Of a stretch of 64,000 nucleotides of DNA, positions 11,468 through 23,145 are shown piece by piece (position 1 is the stretch's first letter; each line of letters begins with the position of its first letter). The notes beneath the pieces were generated by a model. It was given only the letters and a program-made list of their open reading frames with translations, did no database searches and had not been told where the DNA came from. This DNA is from Gliomastix tumulicola (lineage: Eukaryota; Ascomycota; Sordariomycetes; Hypocreales; Bionectriaceae), in the NCBI GenBank assembly GCA_001599755.1, contig BCHX01000004.1, forward strand, positions 4,774,001 to 4,838,000, read 5' to 3'. Made by a program: the position numbers and the translations under genes.

Positions 11468-12680
11468 GTCTGATGGGGGACGGATGCCCGTTTGATTTGA
11501 TTGCAGAATATCAAACTAGGCACTCTAGACGTCCGCCCGCCCGCTTATACTGATAAGAACCAAAGGTGCAAATACGGGATGCTGTAAGTAACTAAGTGCT
11601 ACTCGAACCGGGCACGTCGGGCTCCCCCTCATTCAAGTACTGCGGGAGAGGGGAAGGGGAAGGGGAAGGGGGAGGGGCCGGTAAGCACAATGTGCACAAA
11701 TTGGAACCTGAACCTCTTTTTCGTGTCAGGCGTGGCGTCGACCCCTTGTCGCGGGCTGGATGGGCTTCTATCCAATGATCAACGCGGGCTGGCCTGTTCT
11801 TTGCCCGTATCCCGCGTCGTACCGGGGAGGTGTAGTGGTCGTTGTGCAGCTCTAGCGTGGCTGCGCGGGTGAGTTGGTCTTTATTTGTTGGTTTTTCTCT
11901 TTTGTTCATTTTTTTCTGTCTTTGCACATTTACTTGTTTACATTGTGCCTGGCTCATCAAGGTGGTGAGAGGTATTGGGAACGCCTCGGTGGCTGGGACG
12001 GTCATTAGGCTCATTGGGACCGCACAAGCCTCAATATGTTTTTCCGTTGGGGGTGTTTGGGCTGTCGCACGGGCGGTTTCGGTGGCCTTGGAGGCGCTGA
12101 AAGGGCAAGGAGGCGGTGACGGTGGTAAGGCGGCCACTTGCAGGGCGACCTGCAGGGCGAACCACTAGTTTTGTCCATGGCCATGAGCCCCCCAGCACAA
12201 ATCACACCTTTGCACTTCTTGATGGGTGATTGGGGCCGGTTGATCCATTGACCTAGCACCGTCATCGTACTCCGAGACATGCAGCCAGACGTTTTCTGCG
12301 TCTCTTTTCAGTGATTGGTGGTCATAGACAGGCCCCGATTCATACGCGCGCGCGCAAATATCGCGACAGAACCGGGGATGGCTCAGCCTCAAAGTGCAGC
12401 CAAGGCGTCTCAGTGGGCTTCCGGGCGCCTGACCAGCCAAGACCACCCATTCGGGGGTGCTGCATATCGCATTTCTTATGTCCTTGAACGTGCTTATTAT
12501 GCATTCAATCGGCTATTTCATATGCAGGTAGACAGATATGTATCAAGGCGTTGTCTTTCCGTCCCGTCTGATTCCTTGCCGCCCACTTCATTTTATCTTC
12601 ACGCGGTACAGTTGCCTAACCGACTTTACGCTCGTTGAAGATGCCATTCATGCCTCGGCATCCCAACAGCAACCCTCAAC
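11468..12680. other. Divergent promoter region, RBR ligase / PNP-TPR gene
   Basis: These 1.2 kb separate two divergent starts. They contain a long open frame on the minus strand (11592-12137) of low-complexity Pro/Ser/Lys content with no recognisable domain, which I do not call. A G-rich repeat lies at 11649-11678. Confidence 0.5.
11649..11678 (+). repeat. G-rich short repeat, possible G-quadruplex
   Basis: Runs of three to five G separated by AA or A follow one another (ggggaa units). Five G-runs this close can fold as a G-quadruplex. It lies in the RBR gene's upstream region, so it could affect the promoter; that is inference. Confidence 0.5.
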
Positions 12681-15173
12681 ATGTCCTCCTCTTCTCCTTC
12701 TGCTGCTGCACCGAAGCGCCTCAGTCACGCATCGTACACGGTCGCATGGATCTCCCCGCTCGAGGTTGAGCAGCTGGCTGCCTTCGAGATGCTCGATGAG
12801 GAACACCAGGCGCTCCCGCAGTCCTCGAGAGACCACAACGTGTACAAACTCGGCCGCATAGCCAATCATAATATCGTCATCGCCGGCCTGCATCATGCCG
12901 GGACCTCCCCCGCAGCAACCGTCGTCGCCCAGATGAGGATGACGTTCCCCAACCTCAAGTACGGGCTGCTGGTCGGGATCGGCGGCGGCGTTCCTCGCAA
13001 GACGAGCAGCGGCTGGATCAGGCTCGGGCATGTGGTCGTGGGCAGGCCGAATAACCGGCACTCGGGCGTCGTGCAGTACGATTATGGCAAGGCGCACTCG
13101 GGCAAGTTCAAGCGCACTGGAGCTCTGGCGCCGCCGCCAGTCGCGCTCCTGAATGCAGCACAGGCCCTCGCCATCCACAGAGATCGGGCGCCAGTCGATC
13201 CCGTGTGGCAGGATACGAAGAGGATCCCGGTGGCTCGACGACGGCTGCGTCGTTTTGCCCATCCAGGTGCCGAGAATGATCGCCTCTACCAGCCGGATTA
13301 CGCTCATCTTGAGCCCGGGAGAACGTGTGCGGAATGCGGCTGCGATGAGAACAAGCTGGTGCAGATACCCGACGGGGGCGGCAGCGAGCTAGGCGACTCG
13401 GATCCTTTCGTTGTCGTGCATACAGGCACCATAGCGTCGGGAAGTCTGGTCGTAAAGGACGCCACGCTGAGAGACTCCCTCGCCGAGCGGTACAATGTGC
13501 TCTGTCTGGAGATGGAGGCAGCCGGCGCCCTGGACGACTTTCCGTGCATGGTTATCCGCGGCATCTCCGACTACTGCGACTCCCACAAGAACGACCACTG
13601 GCAGCCCTTTGCTGCTACCGCGGCGGCTGCATACGCGAGGCAGCTGTTCTTTCACATACCGTTCAGAAGCTCGACAAGGTACTTGATGAGCCGTCGAAGA
13701 TGCCGATGACCTGCTGGCCTTTGACTGACCTTCTACAATTGCAGTTCACCACTTGATATCATTGCTACGTTGTCTATCCTCGAGGTTGAACAGCCGTCTT
13801 CCAAACTGGGTTTGAGGGACTCTACTGTTCGCTCAGATCCTCGCATTGGGGCTGGAGAAATTCCAGCCGCAGCTCCTCCTCCAGCAGCAGAACACGACGG
13901 CCAAGCTTCGGCGCCCGAGGAGCCAATCACAACCGAAAGGGCTGAAACGCTCGTGGGGTCAGATCAAACCAAGGGCCCCGAAGACACGATGGCGGCCAGG
14001 GCTGAGCGTTGGCGCAATCTCTACCACGAGGAACGATATGCAGAAGCCGAACCTATAGCTCGGGAAAACTTACGCGTTGCAGCGGAGAACTACGGCGAGG
14101 AGCAGGAAGCCACGCAGGAGTGCTACTTCATGTTGGCTCTCACATTATACAGGCTCGATGAGTTGGGAGAAGCAGTGCAGTTGTTTGCCGCAGTGGTGAG
14201 GACGGCTGGTCGTCTGCTCGGGGAGTTCCACGAGAAGACAATCCACGCCGCGTTCTGGTATGGCCGAGCCCTTATGTCTAACCGCGAGGAGGAGGCAGCC
14301 GGGGAGATGTTCCAAAAGATACATAGCGGGGTGCCGAACGCCTATAAACTGGGTGCTAAATACTGGCATGGCCGTATACTTAGAGACCTGGGGAGATACA
14401 GTGAGGCCGAGGTCCTGTTTCGGGAGCTTGTAACGGCTTCTTCTTCTTCTGACCAGAGCGAGGGCAAGTTGGCCAGGGATGAGAAAGATTCCGCATTCTA
14501 CCTTGGCGAAGTCCTTTTGCTACAGGGAAAATATGTTCAATCTGAGAGCGTCTTCAGGTGCGTGGTGGAAAGCTGTGGCGGTGCAACACTGCAGCCGGAC
14601 GACAAGACGGCTTGGAAGGCAATGAGCGGGCTGGGGGCCTCACTCTACCGATTGAAGAGGCTCCGCGAGTCTTCAGAAACTCTGAACACAGCAGTAGAAG
14701 GACTTAGGCACCTGTTCGGGAGGGAGAGCGATGACGCGAATGAGGCTCTTTATCAGCTTGGAAGGGCACTGTTCAAACAAAAGAAATACGCGGATGCCGA
14801 GAGAGCATTTAGAGAGGCCACGATCGTCTGGGAGGCCTTACACGATCAGCAGCATGGGCGTACACTCAGTGCCTTCTACCGCCTTGGTTTATCGCTTGGT
14901 TGCCAAAGACGGTATATGGAAGCGGAGAGCCCGTTCAGAAAGGCTGTAGTTGGAAGGAGACAATTATTCGGTGACAACAATCGAGCGACACTCAAGGCAC
15001 TAAGCTCACTGGCCTCGACGGTCTTCAAGCTAGGCAGGAAGGAGGAGGCAGCATACGAAATGCAAAAGGTGGTGACTGGGCGACTGAGTGTTTTGGGAGC
15101 AGACCATGAAGAAACGCGCAATGCAGTAAAAAAGCTCGCGGCCTACAATCGGTTGAGAAGTTTCGGGTATTAG
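12681..15173 (+). CDS. PNP-UDP phosphorylase domain plus TPR protein (NLR-like, no NB-ARC)
   Basis: I model exons 12681-13678 and 13745-15173, giving 808 residues. The 66-nt intron starts GTACTT, has CTGAC and ends TTGCAG; splicing joins the two halves in frame. Residues about 14-335 are a nucleoside-phosphorylase-like domain: the fungal NLR-type start YTVAWISPLEVEQ, the GLLVGIGGGVP loop, LEMEAAG, and RGISDYCDSHKN with its Asp. After a linker, residues about 420-800 are TPR repeats of about 42 residues with AEP/YGEE and FRKAVVGRRQLFGDNN-type units like the TPRs of fungal NLRs. In this family the order is usually PNP, NB-ARC, TPR. Here no P-loop is seen, so the nucleotide switch is absent. A role in self/non-self recognition is inferred from the family. 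Confidence 0.85.
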
Positions 15174-15336
15174 AACCACACGGCAACGAGCTGACAGACG
15201 CCTAATGACAAAAGCACCTCTTTGAGCATATATGAATGAATGTTAGTACTTCGCATCCATAACGACATAAGAGCTGAGCGGACCCCTCTAACTGGACTGG
15301 GCTCCATAGATGCCATAAAAGACTGGTGAGTTTGCT

Positions 15337-15776
15337 ATGACCCTGGACAGCCTCGAAGGCAGAGTGCACTATCTCGAGTCGGTCGTGGCGTACTTGCATT
15401 CGCAAGACGAAGGAACCATCCAGTCAATACGTTTCCACAGAGCTTCATTGTCCACATACCGTATGCCAGCAATCAACGCGTCAACCTCTCTACAAGGCCT
15501 CTGGGAAAATCAGCCTCAAGAGCCAGAACATCCTCGACTCGCGCCATGATATTCGTCACTTTGTTATATCTCCCAGCGTCATTTGTCGCGGTTTGGGAGC
15601 CAAGTTTCAGCAAATTCATTGCTGAAATGTATGTTTTCTAGCCGCTATCGACCTTCTTTGGCGTGGGGTTCTTTGCGACGAGCGAGGTTGATGGCGTTAG
15701 GTGGATAGTTGCGCCATATCCTTCGATATATTGGATCGTCACCATTCCTCTTTCTGTCTTCGTTGTAGTCTGCTGA
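15337..15776 (+). pseudogene. Relic of a CorA-like membrane protein (C-terminal part)
   Basis: The frame from 15337 (LDSLEGRVHYLESVVAYL...) resembles the helix before the membrane spans of fungal CorA-like Mg2+/Zn2+ transporter proteins. A shifted frame from 15547 reads MIFVTLLYLPASFVA, a typical first span. After an intron-like gap ending at TTTCTAG (15641) the frame reads FFGVGFFATSEV...IYWIVTIPLSVFVVV, matching the family's second span, then stops. Most of the protein is missing upstream and the parts lie in different frames, so I call a decayed remnant. The assignment rests on pattern recognition of the two spans only. Confidence 0.5.
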
Positions 15777-16226
15777 CCGAGTGACCAAAGGGCGACTCAG
15801 CTCGCTATCATAGCGCGGAATGGGCTTCTGGGCGGAGGTACAGCTAACCCGCTCTACTTGAGTGACCTGATCAATAGCATGGCATGGCGAGAATTTCCAA
15901 CTTCATCATCGTTCATCATCACGTTGCTCAATCCAGCAGATGGTAGTAATGGTTCAATGCTCTCTTACTATCGTGTGTCAGGCCAGGCTGTCGGCGAATC
16001 GAAGACAGTGAGTTAGCACTTAGAGAAGGTAATGATCGTACGGCTGAGTTACGGCCTCTGTAGCCCAATCGGGTCATCAGAAATCCGGAGCGTAAAGAGG
16101 CACCCTGCGGTTGGACAAGCAGAAACTGGTAGGTAATCTCAAGCTAATTAACCAAGATAGGGTTACTATCATGCAATAGATTAAACCTCTGGACGCTAGT
16201 AATACACTTGTCTGTCTGTCTCGACA
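15777..16226. other. Intergenic, no feature seen
   Basis: About 450 bases between the CorA-like relic and the end of the HET gene. Nothing was recognised. Confidence 0.5.
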
Positions 16227-18758
16227 TCAGACCAGTAGAAGCTGCGTCGTAGACGTGCGCCGCTTCTTCCAGCCTATAAACGACCCCAGCCGCCGGAACT
16301 TGAGCCAGAATGGGGGCATGAGGCTCATACTCATCTTGTCCACCAGAGGATGTCGATGACTCAGCGGCTGGTCCTCACGAACATCTCGTGTGAGGATCAG
16401 CCCGCAGCTCTTGCTAAAGTATAGGAACCAGACATCCACCAGCTGGGTCGGTTCGCCGGGAGCCGTCCACCGGTGGTGCTCCGGGATAGAGTCAGGGTCG
16501 TCAAGAAACGTCTTCATTTCGGGAGGGAATCTGGCCCAGGGCCTGAAGTTTTCGTAGCCGCCATAGTACGAGGCTGCGGACTGCAGGCGGATCGATGAGA
16601 CTCTCTGTAGATGGCCCTGGACGAGGAGACTGCCCTTGTCACGGTCGAATGGCTCGATGCTGATATATCTCGGGACCGTTCCGGACAGAAAGGTGACATT
16701 GCCCTCTGCTGACGCCCATGACCATGACGGCACACTGCACGACGTGCTGCGCACATGATGCTTGCCGACGGCACCCATGCTCTTGTCCACCTTTGGTCTC
16801 TGACGCTCCCAGAGGAGGCACGCCGGAAGCTGCTCTTCCCACAGACCAAAGACGTAGCTGCCCTTGGAGCCCCTCTCCCCCAGCCTTGCGAGCCCTGCAA
16901 TGGCCGGGAGCCTATCGGAGGCACGGGTGAGATCCTTGGAGCTGTATTCTTCGACGATGGATCGCCAGTTTCTCCGTATCTCTGCTGGCTCATCGTGTGC
17001 TAGAGGCAGCGGCGCCATCCCGACAGCCGGTATTTCCAGGCCCCAGAGCGCATAGAGGCGATGGACCGTATAGCGTGTCAGTACGACCTTGCATAGGTCC
17101 ATCGCAGACGCCATCACACGCTTGACACCAGAGTAATCCCCCGCTTCAAGGTCTGATATTCGTACTGTACCCATCGACTCCCGCACCGGCTGCATGAAGA
17201 CCTTGACGCGACGCCCTGCCTTGACAGCAGCCTCGTATGTCTTCTCACCCCGCAGAGGCTCTGCCTTCGGTTTTCGGAGTCGATCCGACAGGCCGAGACG
17301 TGGCAGGCATGACACAGACTCTGCTGTGTCCGCCACAATTCTTTTGAGGTCTACCATGATTTCTCGAAAGGACTCCGTGTCGACTGCCCGAGGTTCACGG
17401 CCAGGTGTGTCACTCATAACCACCGGCCCGCGTGTGAGACGGGCGAGATTGGCGCCATCAGTCAGAGACTCCCGGTATTCGGCCCTTCGACACTTCCAGA
17501 ATAGCTCACTCGTTCCAAAGGACAGGGCTCGGATGGAGAGAAAAGCCTCCTGGTACACCCATCCCCTCTGATGCAACCTCTCGTCCTGAAAGCGACGTTC
17601 ATCCGGGTTCGGGCCGAGGTAGAGGACATTGGAAGGATGATTGTGGCCCGCCACCAGGGGAAGCTCGCAGAAGCCGCCCTCCTGCTGCTGCTGCTGCTGT
17701 CGTTGGCTGAATAGGCCTTCATATGCGTCTCCTGCGCTCGCCGCCATAAGTGTGAGGGCGGCGTGGCGGAAAACCCGATGCATGTTCTGCGACTCCCTCG
17801 TCCAGTCCTCGATGGCCTCGGGTGACTCGCCCTGGATAATGCAGAGGGAGTCGACCCAGAGGTAGCGGATGCCCAGCCGCCTGGTAACGAGGACGGCGTC
17901 GCGGATCGTCTGTGGCAGATGGTCGAGGAGGATTCCCTCTTCAAATGACTTCTTGGTCGCGGTGTTGAGGGTGAGGAGCGGCTTCAGCCCCCAGCAGTAA
18001 CTGAGAGCAACGTACCGCCCGCGTCTGCCCTGCGTGTTAGATACCAGACGAGGCAACACATGTGCACTGTCTTCAGAGGATCCGACGTCGATGATCCGGG
18101 TGGGAAGTGATGAATCGTCCGGCGCCACCCGACACATTGGGCCATGGCTTTCCTCGCAGCTCTTCAGCCACTGTGCGGCTAGGTCGAAGCAGTGTCGCGA
18201 CCCGGCGTTGGCCTCGGGTTTTCTGTACTTGATGGGCAAGTATGATGTGACAAGTTTGTCTAGTTGGCGCCGGAGGATTAGACACGATCACTAAAGCAAC
18301 AACCAAGGGTGGGCTAGGGGCCATTCAAACTTACCGTTTCCCTGGGCTGCGTATACAGTCAGATGGCCTCGAGCCAGCCATGGCTTCGCGTCAGGGGGCC
18401 CAATGTTCCATCGGCCTCCGGTGTCAAGGCCCCATCCCAGCCTGCTCCTGTTGGCCTCGCTGACCAGGATGACCTCGAGACGCTGCAGTGGTTCGGCCCA
18501 AGACGGAGGGTTCCGATACAGCACGACGCAGGCGTCGGCTATTGTGCGCATCCGGTGCCGGGACCCGAGCGCCCGCAGCAGCATAGCACAGAGTGAACAC
18601 TTGTTGGTCCCATCTTCGGTCGCCGCCCGATCCGAGGCCAGGAGTGTGTCGGCGTCCTCGAACAGCACATAGCCCTCGCGTTTGATGTCCAACACAGTCA
18701 GGGCACGACAACGGGAGTGAAGCTGGGGTGCATCCAGTGTCTGTCGGACGGGCGACAT
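16227..18758 (-). CDS. HET-domain (heterokaryon incompatibility) protein
   Basis: I model two exons on the minus strand, 18758-18335 and 18259-16227, giving 818 residues. The donor is GTAAGT, the branch site CTAAT and the acceptor CTAG; this acceptor is the one that keeps phase. The HET domain spans about residues 225-370 with its three hallmark blocks: YVALSYCWG, IRDAVLVTRRLGIRYLWVDSLCIIQ, and MHRVFRHAALTLMAASAGDAYEGLF. A short Gln tract (CAG repeat near 17684-17705) follows. HET domains trigger cell death in filamentous fungi when incompatible strains fuse, but many such proteins have unknown partners. The C-terminal half has no recognised domain. Confidence 0.9.
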
Positions 18759-19377
18759 GTATGTGATGATGTCAACACTGTAGATACTAGTAGTGACAGC
18801 GTGTGGTCATGTCGCGCCGCGGGCGTGTTAGATGGAGGAGGAGAGCCAATATTACTGCCGGGAATGGCGGGAGGCGGATCAGTTTTAACACCTGGACCCC
18901 TGACTGAGGCTGAATTGCTTCGCCACCAAAATTCCAATAGTGCTGAGGCTATTATGCTATGACTTTGGATATTTCCACCCTCAAGGGCTAGACCAGAGAC
19001 AATCCCCACAGCTGACAGGGGCGCTGCTGGACTTGTAGCCCAGCCCGCTTCCATTCAAGTATTAATATTGCACTACCATGGCCGAGAGTATGGATCGTGG
19101 GGAAGATGACTCTGATTGAGGGCATCGCAGTCACTACTTGTAAGCTACCAATCGCCTATTTGCCCTTTTTGCTCTCGCTCTTCATGATAGGCGCATGCAG
19201 CGTCTCGATCATCCACGGGTGCAAAGTCAGCAGCCTACCCATGAAGGAATCGGGGACATCCTAGTCTTACCCATTCATCCAGCTTCCAATCACTCTCCAG
19301 TTTCGAGGTCGCTGCATCTAGCTTTTCTGCAAAATGGCGAGCAACTGGCCTTGTTTGTAGTTAAATACTACATCTGG
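18759..19377. other. Intergenic, HET promoter side
   Basis: Lies upstream of the HET gene and downstream of the vWA relic. No supported gene. Confidence 0.5.
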
Positions 19378-20050
19378 CTAACCCGCAGCTACAAACCCGA
19401 CGCCCTCGATTCTTGTATCACGGCCTATCTCTTGCAGAAATTCGGTTGCTGCTTTCACTTCGCCGACCTGGCCAATCGTGAACTTGACACCTAAAGAGGG
19501 TAGCGCGGTCAGCATTCATGAACACTAAGAGGGAAGAGGGAGGGGAGTATACGCGTTATGATTGGACTTACTCTCGCGGGGGGGCTTAGCTGCATCAAGC
19601 TTGTTGCCGCATTCGATAATGGCATTGACTAATGTCTCCCTCGGCTCCGGCTCCAGTATCCCATCCGTGATGATGGAGATGAGGAGAGGCCTTTTGAGAT
19701 CGCGCGGCAGCTTGCTGTAGACCAGAGGCTCGAGGATCTTGCTTGGCAGGTTGGTACCGATGGGGAGTGTCGCCGCCGCAGGCCAGCGGCTTGACCGTGT
19801 CGAGCGGCTCCTTGATGAAACGTGGGTTGTTCTTGAAGAAGCGCTCGGCGGGGATGTCCTCGAAAGCCTTCTCGACGTTGGCGACGAACTTGGCGTTGCT
19901 CTCCGGCTCTTCATCGGGATTGATTGGGTAAGTACCTACCATTCGTTTGACGCAAGAAACCCCTCTATCCGGAAGTCCATCAGACGACGGACGGGTATTA
20001 GATTGTCGCGGAATACAGCGCACGAGCGTCGTAGTTGGGAACAGTGGCAT
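19378..20050 (-). pseudogene. Remnant of a fungal von Willebrand factor A-type protein
   Basis: Reading the minus strand, one frame gives FFKNNPRFIKEPLDTVKPL. A second frame continues PIGTNLPSKILEPLVYSKL and RPLLISIITDG. After an intron (donor GTAAG at 19571, acceptor TTTAG) a last exon 19490-19378 reads VKFTIGQVGEVKAATEFL and ends at a stop. These blocks are the back half of the vWA domain in fungal cytosolic vWA proteins. The first two lie in different frames: a CCCC run near 19770, where three C would keep frame, looks like a one-base insertion. The N-terminal half with the DxSxS metal site is not seen. I infer a truncated, frameshifted gene; a sequencing error at the C run would remove only the frameshift. 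Confidence 0.65.
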
Positions 20051-21443
20051 TACGCCACTATCGCACCACTGACCTGAGGTGCTAGCTCATGATTTCTAGC
20101 ATTGCATCAGTAGTTTTCTCAAATCGGGTATTTCTTATATGCATGCACGGCATCGTCTCCGGGGATCGTGGAGTTGCTGTGATCTATTTGCGGGCGACGG
20201 GTCATCATTGCAGATCCCCGGTGGCAAAAAGGAGGGGGTGCTTTTGGTGCATTACTCCGTCCAGGAACGTCCACATCAAATCGGGATGCTGCACTTTTCC
20301 CTCCCCCCTGATCCTACTGGATCGAACAATTTAACAAATGTTGAACGGTTCTTATGACTCTCCTTCCTACAGTAAGGTATAAACAATCACATATCTTGCC
20401 ACATCACTCCCATCAACTAAGGATGAAACTTTTACCGCCTGAGCTCCTGGTTGTACTGCCCGACTGGATCAAACAGATATACCAGCTTGATCTACAACGC
20501 TTTAGTACGTAAAGTAGCCATATGCGTAAAGGCACTGCTTACGTGGATAAGGGAACTGGCCATGCAAGGTCGGTAAAAAGTAAGGAATTACTGCCGCCTA
20601 CCAAGGGTCTAGCGGAACGCGGATCTCAGGTGATATTATCCGACCACCTCTCTATAAAGCGGAAAGTTGTAGGTGCAGTCCCACGAGACTTTCGAGGCCT
20701 TGGAGGCAGCCATGACCTTGTTGAGACATTGATAACGCAGGCATTAAGCCAACCAATCTTGACTGTTGCAAGGTAGCACGTGGGAAATGGGAGCATGGAA
20801 TGGCCTCAGGAACATCATACTGGAGACAATTGCTAAGTGTAGTCCGCTGACGAGGGGTAAGGGACGTGGCGGAGCGATCTCCGAGGTGACAGGTCTGTGC
20901 GCAGTCCACGGCGGTCTCGATTTCCAGAAATGCTACCTCATCGTGATGAACTTTTGCGTGGCATTACATACCTGCATGAGGAGTATACTCCATACCTCCA
21001 AGAATTCCCCGGATGCTCTCAAGGTCTATTTCCCCTTTTCTCCGCCGATGAAGCGAACAGTTGACAGCATATGCCGGCTCATAGCTCACGCCCAGAACTT
21101 GATTCGTCGGGCACCTTGCATTAGCTCCCGACCCTGCTTCTTTTCATTGCAAATTGTCCGACGGCAGTCTTTCCCCTACGTCAAGTCACCCCGCTCCCAC
21201 ACGGAATTATGCTACAATACGGGGAAAGAGATCTTCGCAGGCTTCGGGTCGTCGGCCATGACCAAACTCACAGCAAGAAGGGTCGTCAAAGCATGATTTC
21301 GTAAAACCCTCTCGTCTATAAAGAGCCCGACCTTCTCCCTGTTGAATTTCTCAAAATCTTCTTCTTCTCACACACCACGCACCAGAATCATCTATTGACC
21401 AACAATCACGATCAAGAATCAACCAACTGATCTCCTCACAAAA
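20051..21443. other. Intergenic, with a short F-box-like fragment
   Basis: No full gene is supported in 1.4 kb. A 29-codon frame at 20423-20512 (plus) begins MKLLPPELLVVL and looks like the start of an F-box motif before a stop. A TATA-like site near 21317 belongs to the next gene. Confidence 0.4.
21317..21323 (+). promoter_or_regulatory. TATA-like box of the cysteine-rich peptide gene
   Basis: TATAAAG lies 127 bases before the ATG of the small secreted peptide gene. Position and sequence fit a core promoter; no transcript start is known. Confidence 0.45.
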
Positions 21444-21831
21444 ATGCAGTTCTCCATCCTCGCTACGCTGCTTGCCCTCACCGCGACGGCGGTCGCTACG
21501 TAAGTCCCGACTGCCCAACTTTTCATTTACAACACCTTGAGACTGCCACCCTTCTTCATGACAGACACAGAAAAAACACTGACAGTTCTTACTGCTTTGA
21601 AGACCCGTTGCCAACCCCGCTGAGGCTGAGGCTGTCAACGTCGAGAACGGCGAGCCCCGTTGCTACCCAGCTTTTGGTAAGAGATCCCACTTTGTGACAC
21701 CAAATCAAAATTGGCTCCGCATCAGACGACTAATTGGAATGGTTTGATGTGTAGCGAAGTGCTCGGTTCATAGCCAGTGCTGCTCTGGCAGGTGCAACTT
21801 GTGGGGTGGTCTCTACGGCGACTGCTACTAA
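21444..21831 (+). CDS. Small secreted six-cysteine peptide with knottin (ICK) spacing
   Basis: I model three exons, 21444-21499, 21603-21676 and 21755-21831, giving 68 residues. Donors are GTAAGT and GTAAGA, acceptors AAG and TAG, and phases match. Residues 1 to about 18 form a signal peptide (MQFSILATLLALTATAVA). An acidic spacer of about 20 residues may be a propeptide. The last 30 residues hold all six cysteines at 39, 46, 52, 53, 57 and 67, spaced C-x6-C-x5-CC-x3-C-x9-C, the inhibitor-cystine-knot pattern. Such folds serve as effectors, defence peptides or enzyme inhibitors; the sequence does not say which. The open frames are too short to appear as a normal ORF, so the gene could easily be missed. 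Confidence 0.75.
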
Positions 21832-23145
21832 AGTCCTGCACCAGCCTACATGGAACGGAAGTTCTGTAGTCGGAGATGAGACCAACTCTGTCACTTCTGT
21901 TCTTCCCAAAAGGCAGAAATACTGGGGGTCGCCCGGGCGGTGTGTATAAGATGTCGACATAGCCTCTACGGATTCAACATTCCTACAGAGGAAGTTAAAT
22001 GCAGAAACCAAGTGAAGTGCTCGTTCTCAGTGTGAAGGCTCGTGACGTGTAAATCTCGATGTGAAATGAGCTGATGATACTCTATCGGCATGGACATTCA
22101 ATATTACTTACTGCCTATGAAGATCCATTGGACACACACGTGCGTCAGAGATGGAGGGGCTACTGCTGACATGGCAACATTGATGACTTATCTTGACTGA
22201 CCCGCACTCTTATGCACGTCCACGTTTAGGATCCATGCATAGACGCCGAGAATTCTGGAGAAGGACTTGTTACGACCATGGTCACGTCTAGGCAGCTGTC
22301 AACGACCAACTCGACAAGACCTTGATAATGCATACGCTTGCGCCAGGACTCTCACAAGTACAGAGTCGTTCCAGATCACCGTTGGCCCTCTCTGTCTCGG
22401 TCCCCAACAGCGCTGACACGTGCCTCCAGATCTCGCGGTTTTAACACACTATATTCTTGACGGAGTCTGTACCCGACAACGTGCGGCTGCCCCTTTGGGC
22501 TTGGCAATCTGGACTAAGAGGCAGCACGCCCGCGCTGCTCGGTGTCCTTCTGCGAGGGTCAAGATACGCGCGGATGTCCAAGCTCTATGCACGCGCCATC
22601 TAGCACAAATAACTTGCTCCTACAAGAATACATATGACTAACAAATACCTTGGCAATGCCTTCTTTTCATGGTAGTAAGCTAGTCTAGAACGCAGTCCTC
22701 CCCGGCCGCCCCCAATCGCCCCCAACGGACCCCAACGGCGTTGATATCCCTTTCTAGGCCGCCTCCGACGTTCGTTACATAGTTCGTGAACTTGGTACAC
22801 TCTCTCAAGGCGTAATTCTATGATTGTGCCAATGCGCCTTGAGACTATTGTGTCTGATCTCTTGGGTGCTCATCCATCTGTGCTTACGCGTCGAACGTTA
22901 CCGAAGAGGCTCAGCCACGCCGCATACTCAATGCACCAACTCGGCCGTTACTCGCCATCGCCGCCAAGGTACCCATGTATACCATGCCACGACTAACCGC
23001 TATCCTCGGCCGTATGAAAAGGCATAAATAGCCTTGCGTCTCCCGGCCCAAGAGCTCAGTCATTCCTCCCATGCTCCAGAGCAAATCACACCAAGTATCC
23101 TGCTTCTTTCACCCGCCCGCTTCTGCTCCGCAGCTTTCCATTAGG
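21832..23145. other. Intergenic, no feature seen
   Basis: 1.3 kb between two secreted-protein genes. Open frames are short and without recognisable domains. Confidence 0.5.

Noticed and set aside
11592..12137. 181-residue open frame on the minus strand upstream of the RBR gene
   Set aside because: Low-complexity Pro/Ser/Lys content, overlaps a G-rich repeat and has no recognisable motif; more likely chance in GC-rich DNA.
18291..18334. Readthrough end of the first HET exon (KFEWPLAHPWLLL)
   Set aside because: GTAAGT donor and a phase-matched CTAG acceptor join this exon to the HET domain, so the readthrough tail is intronic.
20766..21296. 176-residue open frame upstream of the knottin-like gene
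   Set aside because: No ATG-supported start, no domain, and it runs into the promoter of the small peptide gene.
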